Below, piece by piece: positions 49,601 through 61,600 of a stretch of DNA of 64,000 nt (position 1 is its first letter; each line of letters starts with the position of its first letter). The stretch covers positions 36,991,357 through 37,055,356 of the forward strand of contig CM055816.1 in NCBI GenBank assembly GCA_029582265.1, written 5' to 3'. The notes under the pieces are model-generated. The model made no database searches and had not been told where the DNA came from. It saw only the letters and a list, made by a program, of their open reading frames with translations. Made by a program: the position numbers and the translations under genes. This DNA is from Zoroaster sp. YZ-2022. Its lineage: Eukaryota; Echinodermata; Asteroidea; Forcipulatida; Zoroasteridae.

Positions 49601-52600
49601 AAAACTTTCAAAGTTATTCCCCACACTCAAAATGTTTTTTTGTAACACTTTATAGTTCTGTATTGTTTTTGCGGTGAAACCGTATGCAAGTTGACAGTAT
49701 TTTTACAGAGGGCTAAGGTGTCCTTGGAGGCCGTTTAAGGTACGAAAAAATTTCCCAATTCATTCAAAAGTATGGTGTTTTCTGAAAGGGTAGAAATTCT
49801 AAGCTTTAAATTAGATATAAAATGATCGGCCTCCCTTGAAAACTTTAAAAGTTATTCCCAACCAATGAAATGTATTTTTGTGACAACACTGTATAGTGCT
49901 GTGTATTGTTTGGGTGAACCCGCATACGAAGTTATGCCGGTATTTTTACGGGTGGCTAGTGTCCATGAGGCCGTTTAAGGTACAGAAATAATTATTCAAA
50001 TTCAAATCTATGGTGTTTTTTCTGAAAAAAGGAGAACACTAAGCTTTTAATTTAGATATATACAATTGTTGGCCTCCTTAGAAAACTTTAAAAGTTATTC
50101 CCAATCCTTTAGAAATATTTTTAGTAACACTGTATAGTGCTGTATTGTTTGGCGGTGAAACCGCATGCAAGGATGACAGTATTTTAGAGAGGATAAGTGT
50201 CCATGGAGTGCCGTTTAAGGGTACGAAAAAAATTCCCAAATTCAAAAGTATGGTGTTTTTCTGAAATGGGAGAACCTAAACTTTAATTTAGATATAAAAT
50301 TATCGGCCTCCCTTGAAAACTTTAAAAGTTATTCCCAATACTAGAAATGTATTTTTTGTAACACTGTATAGTGCTGTATTGTTTGCGGTGAAACCGCATG
50401 CAAGTTGACGGTATTTTTACAGATGGCTAAGTGTCCATGGAAGGCCAAGTTTAAGATACGAAATAATTATCAAGTTCAAATGTATGGTGTTTTTCTGAAA
50501 GGAAGAACCTAAGCTTTTAATTTAGATATAAATTATCAAGCACCTCCTTGAAAACTTTAAAGTTATTCCCAACCCAGAAATCTTTTTTTGTAACACTGTA
50601 TAGTGCTGTAATGTTTGCGGTGAAACCGCATGGAAAGTTGATTTGTATTTTACAGAGGGCTAAGGGTCCATGGAGGCCCGTTTAAAGGTACGATTTTTTT
50701 TTCCAAATTGAAAAGTATGGTGTTTTTCTGAAGGAAATTACCTAAGCTTTTAATTTTAGATATAAATTGTCGGCCACCCTTGATAACTTTTAAAGTTATT
50801 CCCAATCATAGAAATGTTTTTTTGTAACACTGTATAGTGCTGGTATATTGTTGCAGTGAAACCGCATGCAAGTTGGGACTGTATTTTGAGAGGGCTAAGT
50901 GTGTCCATGGAGGCTGTTTAGGTACGAAATAATTATCCAAATTCAAATGTATGGTGTTTTCTGAAAGGGAAGAACCTAAGCTTTAATTTAGATATAAAAT
51001 TATCGGCCTCCCTTGAAAACTTTAAAAGTTATTCCCAATCCTAGAAAAGTTTTTTTGTAACACTGTATAGTGTGCTGTATTGTTTGCGGTGAAACCACAT
51101 GCAAGTTGATATTGTATTTTTAGAGGGGGGAAGTGTGCATGGGGCCGTTTAAGGTGAAAAAAATATGTCAAAGTCAAAAAGTAATGGTGTTTTTCTGAAA
51201 AGGGAAGAAACCCAAGCTAAACTTTAAATTTAGATATAACATTATTGGCCTCCCTTGAAAACTTTAAAAGTTATTCCCAACCATAGTAATCTTTTTTTTG
51301 TGTAATACTGCTGTATGGTACTGTAATGTTTGCGGGTGAAACCGCATGGAAATTGACGGTATTTTTACAGAGGGCTAAGGGGTCCATGGAGGCCGTTTAA
51401 GGTACGATTTTTTTTTTTTCTCCAAACTCAAAAGTATGGTGTTTTTTCTGAAAAGGGAAGTACCCTACTTTAATTTAGATATAAAATTATCGGCAGCCAC
51501 CTTGATAACTTTAAAAAGTTATTCCCAACCATAGAAATGTTTTTTGTAACACTGTATAGTGCTGTATTGTTTGCGGTGAAACCACATGCAGATGACTGTA
51601 TTTTTACAGAGGGCTATAGGAAGTGTCCATGGAGGCTCGTTTAAGGTGCAAACGGTATAATTATCCAAATTCAAATGTATGGTGTTTTCTGAAAGGGAAG
51701 AACCTAAGCTTTAATTTAGATATAAAATTATCAACCTCCTTGAAAGAAAACTTTAAAAGTTATTCCCCAAACCCATAAACTTTTTTTTAACACTCTGTAT
51801 AGTGCTGTAATGTTTGCGGTGAAACCGCATGCAAAGTTGACATTATTTTACAGAGGGCTAAGTGTCCTGGAAGCCCGTTTAAGGTACGAAAAAATTCCCA
51901 AATTCAAAAAGTATGGTGTTTTCTGAAAGGGAGATCCTAAGTTTTAATTTAGATATAAAATTATCGGCCTCCCTTGAAAACTTTAAAAGTTATTCCCAAT
52001 ACTAGAAATGTATTTTTTGTAACACTGTATAGTGCTGTATTGTTTGCGGTGAAACCGCATGCAAGTTGAAACTGTGTATTTTACAGAGGGCTAAGTGTCC
52101 ATGGAGGCTGTTTAAGGTACGAAATAATTATCCAAATTCAAATGTATGGTGTTTTTCTGAAAGGAAGAACCTAAGCTTTTAATTTAGATATAAAAATTAT
52201 CGGCGGCTCCCCTTGAAAACTTTAAAAAGTTATTCCCAACCATAGAAATCTTTTTTTTTGTAACTGTATGGTGCTGTGTGTTTGCGGTGAAACCGCCTGC
52301 AAGTTGACGGTATTTTACAGAGGGCTGAAAGTGTCCATGGAGGCCGTTTAAGGTACAATTTTTTTTTCCAAATTCAAAAGTATGGTGTGTTTCTGAAAGG
52401 GAAGACCCTAGGCTTTAAATTAGATATAAAGTATTGGCCTCATGAAAACTTTTAAAGTTATTCCCAACCATAGAATTTTTTTTTGTAACACTGTATAGTG
52501 TATGTGTTTGCGGTGAAACCACATGCAAGTTGACATTATTTTACACAGGAGCTGAAAGTGTCCATGGAGGCCGTTTAAGGCAAAAAAAATTCCCAAAACA

Positions 52601-55600
52601 AAGTAAAAGTGTTTCTGAAGGGGAGACCCTACCTAGCTTTAATTTAGATATAAAATTATCAGCTCTCCTTGAAAACTTTAAAAGTTAGTTATTCCCAATA
52701 CTGGAAATGTATTTTTTGTAACTGTGGATAGTGTACTGTATGTGTTTGCGGTGAAACCGCATGCCAAGTTAACAGTATTATTTTGCAGATGGCTAAGTGT
52801 CCATGGAGGCCGCGTTTAAAGATGCAAAATAATTATCTCCCAAAATTCAAATGTATGGTGTTTTTCTGAAAGGGAAGAACCTAAGCTTTAATTGAATACA
52901 TAAAATTAAGGGCCTCCCTTGAAAACTTTGAGAAAGTTATTCCCAACCATAGAAATCTTGTTTTTTTTTTTTTGTAACACTGTATAGTGCTGTAATGTTT
53001 TACTGTGAAACCGCATGTAAGTTGACGGTATTTTACAGAGGGCTAAGTGTGTGTGTCCATGGAGGTCGTTTGGTACGATTTTTTTTCCAAATTCAAAAGT
53101 GTAATGGTGTTTTCTATGAAAGGGGAAGAACCTAAAGCTAAATTAGAATATAACATTATTGGCCTCCCTTTGAAAACTTTTAAAGTTATTCCCAACCATA
53201 GAAATGTTTTCTCTTTGTAACACTGTATAGTGCTGTATTGTTTGCGATGAAACCGCATACCAAGTTGACGGTATTTTACAGAGGGCTAGAGTGTCCATGG
53301 AGGCCGTTTACGTAGGTACGAGGTATGTTTTCCAAATTCAAAAAGTATGGTGGTTTTTCTGAAAGGGAGAACCTAAGCTTTTAATTTAGATATAAAATTA
53401 TCAGCCTCCCTTGAAAAGACTTTAAAAGTTATTCCCAACCCTAGAAATGTATTTTTTTTAAACACTGTATGGTGCTGTATTGTTTGTGGTGAAACCGCAT
53501 CCAAGTTGAGCTATGTGTATTTTTCAGAGGGCTAAGTGTCCATGGAGGCCGTTTAGGTACGAAAAAATTGTCCAAATTCAAAAGTATGGTGTTTTTCTGA
53601 AAGGGGAAGAACCTAAAAAGCTGCTTAATTTGAATGTAAAATGATCGACACTCCTTGAAAACATTAAAAGTTATTCGCAACCATAAGAAATCTTTTTTTG
53701 TAACACTGTATAGTGCTGTAATGTTTGCGTGGTGAAACCGCATGCAGAGTTGACGGTAGTATTTACAGAGTTCTAAGTGTCCATGGAGGCCAAGGTTTGG
53801 TACGATTTTTTTCCAAATTCAAAAAGTATGGTGGTTTTTCTGAAAGGGAAGAAACCGTTGTTTTAATTTAGATATAAAAATTATTGGGCCCCCTTGAAAA
53901 CTTCTAAAGTTATTCCCAACCATAGAAATGTTTTTTTTTGTAACACCAACATAGTGCTGTATTGTTTGCGAGAGTGAAACCCCTGCAAGTTGACGGTATT
54001 TTGCAGAGGCTAAGTGTGTCCATGGAGGCCGTTTAAGGTACGAACATAATTATCAAATTCAAATCTATGGTGTTTTTTCTGAAAGGGAGAACCTAAGCTT
54101 TAATTTCTAGATATGAAATTATCGGCCTCCCTTGAAAAAACTTTAAAAGTGTATTCGCAACCATAGAGAATCTTTTTTTTTGTAACACTGCATAGTGCTG
54201 TAAGGTTTGCGGTGAAACCGCATGCGGTTGACAGTATTTTACAGAGAATTTTAAGTGTCCATAAGGCCATTTGGGTACGATTTTTGTTTTGCAAATTCAA
54301 AAAGTATGGTGTTTTTTTGAAAGGGGAAGAACCTAAAGCTTTAATTTAGATATAAAATTACAATTGGCCTCCCTTGAAAAACTTTAAAAGTTATTCCCAA
54401 CATAAAATGTTTTTTTTTTTGCTAACACTGTGTAGTGCTGTATTGTGTTTGCAGTGAAACCATTATGCAAGTTGACGGTATTATTTACAGAGGGCTAAGT
54501 ATTGCATAAGGAGGGCCGTTTAGGTACGAAAAATTATCCAAATTAAAAAGTATGGTGTTTTTCTGAAAAGGGAAGAACCTAGCTTTAATTTAGATATAAA
54601 TGATGATCAGCCTCCCTTGAAAACTTTAAAAGTTATTTCCAACCGTAGAAATGTTTTTTTTTTTTGTACACCGTATAGTAGTACCTTCATTGTTTGCCCG
54701 GTGAAACCGCATCTGAGATGTGACGGTATTTTAGAGAGGCTAACAGTGTCCATGCGGGAGGCCGTTTAAGGTACGCAAATAATTATTCAGAATTCAAATC
54801 TATGGTGTTTTTCTGAAAGGGGAGTAGAACCTCAGCTTTAATTTAGATATAAAATTATTGGCCTCCTTGAAAACATTAAAGTTATTCCCAATCCTAGAAA
54901 ATGTTTTTTTGTAACACTGTATGGTACCCTTATTGTTTGCGGTGAAACCGCATGCCAAGTTGACAGTATTTTTTAAGGAGAGGGGCTAAGTGTCCATGGA
55001 GGCCGTTTAAGGTACGAACGAAAATTATCAAATTAAAAAAGTATGGTGTTTTTCTGAAAGGGAAGAGACCTAAGCTGACTTTAATTTAGATATAAAATGA
55101 TCGGCACTCCCTTAAACTTTAAAGTTATTTCCAACCGTAAAATGTTTTGTAACACTGTATAGTGGTGTATTGTTTTGGTGGTGAAACCGCATGCAAGTCG
55201 ACGGTATTTTAGAGAGGGCCTAGTGTCCCATGGAGGCCGTTTTAAGGTACAAAATAATTATTCAAAATTAAATGTATGGTGTTTTTCTGAAAAGGAGAAC
55301 CTCAGCTTTAATTTTAGATATAAAATTATCGGCCTCCCCTTAAAACTTAAAAATATTCCCCAACCCCAGAAATTTTTTTGTAACACTGTATAGTGTTGTA
55401 TTGTTTGCGGTGAAACCGCATGCAAATTGACGGTATTTTACAGAGAGGGCTATGTCCATGGAGGCCGTTTAAGGTTGCACGAAATAATTATCCAAATTCA
55501 AATGTATGGTGTTTTTTCTGAAAGGAGAACCCTAGCTTTAATTTATATATAAAATTATCGGCCTTCCCTGAAAACTTTAAAGGTTATTCCCAACCATAGA

Positions 55601-58600
55601 AATTTTTTTTTGTAACACTGTATAGTGCTGGTATTGTTTGCGGTGAAACCGCATGCAAGTTGACGGTATTTTAGAGAGGGCTAAGTGTCCATCGAGGCCG
55701 TTTAAGGTACAAACAAAAATTCCAAATTCAAAAGTATGGTGTTTTTCTGAAAGGGAAGAACCTAAGCTTTAATTTAGATATTAAATGATCGGCCTCCCTT
55801 GAAAACTTTAAAAGTTATTCCCAACCGTAGAAATGTTTTTGTTTGTAACACTGTATAGTGCTGTATTGTTTGCGGTGAAACCGCATGCAAGTTGACGGTA
55901 TTTTATAGAGGCTAAGTGTCCATGGAGGCCGTTTAAGGTCATAAATAATTAACAAAATTCAAAATGTATGGTGTTTTTCTGAAAGGGGAGAACCTAAGCT
56001 TTAATTTAGATATAAAATTATCGGCCTCCCTTGAAACTTTAAAAGTTATTCCAACCCCAAAAATCTATATTTTTGTAACACCGTGTATTGCAGAAACCGC
56101 ATGCAAGTTGACGGTATTTTAGAGAGGGCTAAGTGGCCATGGAGGCCGTTTAAGGTAATGAATAAATTTTTCAAATTCAAATCTATGGTGTTTTTCTGAA
56201 AGGAGAAGAAGCTTTAATTTAATATACATTATTGGCCCCTTGAAAACTTTAAAAGTTATTCCCAACCATAGAAATGTTTTTTTGGAACACTGTATAGTGC
56301 TGTATTGTTTGCGGTGAAACCGCATGCAAGTTGACGGTATTTTAGAGAGGGCTAAGTGTCCATGGAGGCCGTTTAAGGTACGAAAAAATTATCCAAAATT
56401 CAAAAGTATGGTGTTTTTCTGAAAGGGGAGAACCTAAGCTTTAATTTAGATATAAAATTATCGGCCTCCCTTGAAAACTTTAAAAGTTATTCCCAACCCT
56501 AGAAATGTTTTTTTTGTAACACTGTATAGTGCTGTATTGTTTGCGGTGAAACCGCATGCAAGTTGACGGTATTTTACAGAGGGCTAAGTGTCCATGGAGG
56601 CCGTTTAAGGTACGAAAAATTATCCAAATTCAAAAGTATGGTGTTTTTCTGAAAGGAAGAACCTAAGCTTTAATTTAGATATAAAATTATCGGCCCCCTT
56701 GAAAACTTTAAAAGTTATTCCCAACCCTAGAAATGTTTTTTGTAACACTGTATAGTGCTGTATTGTTTGCGGTGAAACCGCATGCAAGTTGACTGTATTT
56801 TACGGAGGGCTAAGTGTCCATGGAGGCCGTTTAAGGTACGAAAAAATTATCCAAATTCAAAAGTATGGTGTTTTTCTGAAAGGGAAGAACCTAAGCTTTA
56901 ATTTAGATATAAAATTATCGGCCTCCCTTGAAAACTTTAAAAGTTATTCCCAATACTAGAAATGTTTTTTTTGTAACACTGTATAGTGCTGTATTGTTTG
57001 CAGTGAAACCGCGTGCAAGTTGACGGTATTTTACAGAGGGCTAAGTGTCCATGGAGGCCGTTTAAGGTACGAAATAATTATCCAAATTCAAAAGTATGGT
57101 GTTTTTCTGAAAGGGAAGAACCTAAGCTTTAATTTAGATATAAAATTATCGGCCTCCCTTGAAAACTTTAAAAGTTATTCCCAATCCTAGAAATGTTTTT
57201 TTGTAACACTGTATAGTGCTGTATTGTTTGCGGTGAAACCGCATGCAAGTTGACGGTATTTTAGAGAGGGCTAAGTGTCCATGGAGGCCGTTTAAGGTAC
57301 GAAAACAATTCCCAAATTCAAAAGTATGGTGTTTTTCTGAAAGGGAAGAACCTAAGCTTTAATTTAGATATAAAATTATCGGCCTCCCTTGAAAACTTTA
57401 AAAGTTATTCCCATCCCTATAAATGTTTTTTTGTAACACTGTATAGTGCTGTATATTGTTTCCGGTGAAACCGCATGCAAGTTGACGGTATTTTACAGAG
57501 GGCTAAGTGTCCATGGAGGCCGTTTAAGGTACGAAATAATTATCCAAATTCAAAAGTATGGTGTTTTTCTGAAAGAGAAGAACCTAAGCTTTAATTTAGA
57601 TATAAAATTATCGGCCTCTCTTCAAAACTTTAAAAGTTATTCCCAACCCTAGAAATGTTTTTATTTGTAACACTGTATAGTGCTGCATTGTTTGCGGTGA
57701 AACCGCATGCAAGTTGACGGTATTATACAGAGGGATATGTCCATGGAGGCCGTTTAAGGTACGAAAAATTATCCCAAATTCAAAAGTATGGTGTTTGTCT
57801 GAAAGGGGAGTACCTAAGCTTTAATTTAGATATAAAATGATCGGCCTCCCTTGAAAACTTTAAAAGTTATTCCCAATACTAGAAATGTATTTTTTGTAAC
57901 GCTGTATAGTGCTGTATTGTTTGCGGTGAAAGCGCATGCAAGTTGACGGTATTTTACAGAGGGCTAAGTGGTCCATGGAGGCCGTTTAAGGTACGAAAAA
58001 ATATCCCAAATTCAAAAGTATGGTGTTTTCTGAAAGGGAAGAACCTAAGCTTTAATTTAGATATAAAATTATCGGCCTCACTTGAAAACTTTAAAAGTTA
58101 TTTCCAACCCTAGAAATGTTTTTTTTGTAACACTGTATAGTGCTGTATTGTTTGCGGTGAAACCGCATGCAAGTTGACGGTATTTTAGAGAGGGCTAAGT
58201 GTCCATGGAGGCCGTTTAAGGTACGAAAAAAATTCCCAAATTCAAAAGTATGGTGTTTTTCTGAAAGGGAAGAACCTAAGCTTTAATTTAGATATAAAAT
58301 TATCGGCCTCCCTTGAAAACTTTAAAAGTTATTCCCATCCCTATAAATGTTTTTTTGTAACACTGTATAGTGCTGTATATTGTTTCCGGTGAAACCGTAT
58401 GCAAGTTGACGGTATTTTACAGAGGGCTAAGTGTCCATGGAGGCCGTTTAAGGTACGAAATAATTATCCAAATTAAAAAGTATGGTGTTTTTCTGAAAGG
58501 GAAGAACCTAAGCTTTAATTTAGATATAAAATTATCGGCCTCCCTTGAAAACTTTAAAAGTTATTCCCAACCATAGAAATGTTTTTTTTTGTAACACTGT

Positions 58601-61600
58601 ATAGTGCTGTATTGTTTGCGGTGAAACCGCATGCAAGTTGACGGTATTTTACAGAGGGCTAAGTGTCCATGGAGGCCGTTTAAGGTACGAAAATTTTCCA
58701 AATTCAAAAGTATGGTGTTTTTCTGAAAGGGAAGAACCTAAGCTTTAATTTAGATATAAAATTATCGGCCTCCCTTGAAAAACTTAAAAGTTATTCCCAA
58801 CCCTAGAAATGTTTTTTTGTAACACTGTATAGTGCTGTATATTGTTTGCGGTGAAACCGCATGCAAGTTGACGGTATTTTATAGAGGGCTAAGTGTCCAT
58901 GGAGGCCGTTTAAGGTACGAAATAATTATCCAAATTCAAAAGTATGGTGTTATTCTTGAAGGGGAGAACCTAAGCTTTAATTTAGATATAAAATTATCGG
59001 CCTCCCTTGAAAACTTTAAAAGTTATTCCCAACCCTAGAAATGTTTTTTTTGTAACACTGTATAGTGCTGTATTGTTTGCGGTGAAACCGCATGCAAGTT
59101 GACGGTATTTTAGAGAGGGCTATGTGTCCATGGAGGCCGTTTAAGGTACGAAATAAATTCCCAAATTTCAAAAGTATGGTGTTTTTCTGAAAGGGAAGAA
59201 CCTAAGCTTTAATTTAGATATAAAATTATCGGCCTCCCTTGAAAACTTTAAAAGTTATTCCCAACCCTATAAATGTTTTTTTTGTAACACTGTATAGTGC
59301 TGTATATTGTTTCCGGTGAAACCGTATGCAAGTTGACGGTATTTTACAGAGGGCTAAGTGTCCATGGAGGCCGTTTAAGGTACGAAATAATTATCCAAAT
59401 TCAAAAGTATGGTGTTTTTCTGAAAGAGAAGAACCTAAGCTTTAATTTAGATATAAAATTATCGGGCCTCCCTTGAAAACTTTAAAAGTTATTCCCAACC
59501 CTAGAAATGTTTATTTTGTAACACTGTATAGTGCTGTATTGTTTGCGGTGAAACCGCATGCAAGTTGACGGTATTTTACAGAGGGCCCATGGAGGCCGTT
59601 TAAGGTACGAAAAAATTATCCAAATTCAAAAGTATGGTGTTTTTCTGAAAGGGGAGAACCTAAGCTTTAATTTAGATATAAAATTATCGGCCTCCCTTGA
59701 AAACTTTAAAAGTTATTCCCAACCATAGAAATTTTTTTTTGTAACACTGTATAGTGCTGTATTGTTTGCGGTGAAACCGCATGCAAGTTGACGGTATTTT
59801 ACAGAGGGCTAAGTGTCCATGGAGGCCGTTTAAGGTACGAAAAAATTATCCAAATTCAAAAGTATGGTGTTTTTCTGAAAGGGAAGAACCTAAGCTCTAA
59901 TTTAGATATAAAATTATCGGCCTCCCTTGAAAACTTTAAAAGTTATTCCCAACCATAGAAATGTTTTTTTTGTAACACTGTATAGTGCTGTATTGTTTGC
60001 GGTGAAACCGCATGCAAGTTGACGGTATTTTAGAGAGGGCTAAGTGTCCATGGAGGCCGTTTAAGGTACGAAATAATAATCCAAATTCAAAAGTATGGTG
60101 TTTTTCTGAAAGGGAAGAACCTAAGCTTTAATTTAGATATAAAATTATCGGCCTCCCTTGAAAACTTTAAAAGTTATTCCCAACCCTATAAATGTTTTTG
60201 TAAAACTGTATAGTGTTGTATATTGTTTGCGGTGAAACCGCATGCAAGTTGACGGTATTTTATAGAGGGCTAAGTGTCCATGGAGGCCGTTTAAGGTACG
60301 AAATAATTATCCAAATTCAAAAGTATGGTGTTTTTCTGAAAGGGAAGAACCTAAGCTTTAATTTAGATATAAAATTATCGGCCTCCCTTGAAAACTTTAA
60401 AAGTTATTCCCAACCCTAGAAATGTTTTTTTTGTAACACTGTATAGTGCTGTATTGTTTGCGGTGAAACCGCATGCAAGTTGACGGTATTTTAGAGAGGG
60501 CTAAGTGTCCATGGAGGCCGTTTAAGGTACGAAAAAATTCCCAAATTCAAAAGTATGGTGTTTTTCTGAAAGGGAAGAACCTAAGCTTTAATTTAGATAT
60601 AAAATTATCGGCCTCCCTTGAAAACTTTAAAAGTTATTCCCATCCCTATAAATGTTTTTTTGTAACACTGTATAGTGCTGTATATTGTTTCCGGTGAAAC
60701 CGTATGCAAGTTGACGGTATTTTACAGAGGGCTAAGTGTCCATGGAGGCCGTTTAAGGTACGAAAAAATTATCCAAATTCAAAAGTATGGTGTTTTTCTG
60801 AAAGGGAAGAACCTAAGCTTTAATTTAGATATAAAATTATCGGCCTCCCTTGAAAACTTTAAAAGTTATTTCCAACCCTAGAAATTTTTTTGTAACACTG
60901 TATAGTGCTGTATTGTTTGCGGTGAAACCGCATGCAAGTTGACGGTATTTTACAGAGGGCTAAGTGTCCATGGAGGCCGTTTAAGGTACGAAAAAATTAT
61001 CCAAATTCAAAAGTATGGTGTTTTTCTGAAAGGGAAGAACCTAAGCTTTAATTTAGATATAAAATTATCGGCCTCCCTTGAAAACTTTAAAAGTTATTCC
61101 CATCCCTAGAAATGTTTTTTTGTAACACTGTATAGTGCTGTATATTGTTTCCGGTGAAACCGCATGCAAGTTGACGGTATTTTACAGAGGGCTAAGTGTC
61201 CATGGAGGCCGTTTAAGGTACGAAATAATTATCCAAATTCAAAAGTATGGTGTTTTTCTGAAAGGGTAGAACCTAAGCTTTAATTTAGATATAAAATTAT
61301 CGGCCTCCCTTGAAAACTTTAAAAGTTATTCCCAACCCTAGAAATGTTTTTTTGTAACACTGTATAGTGCTGTATTGTTTGCGGTGAAACCGCATGCAAG
61401 TTGACGGTATTTTACAGAGGGCTAAGTGTCCATGGAGGCCGTTTAAGGTACGAAAAAATTATCCAAATTCAAAAGTATGGTGTTTTTCTGAAAGGGAAGA
61501 ACCTAAGCTTTAATTTAGATATAAAATTATCGGCCTCCCTTGAAAACTTTAAAAGTTATTCCCATCCCTATAAATGTTTTTTTGTAACACTGTATAGTGC

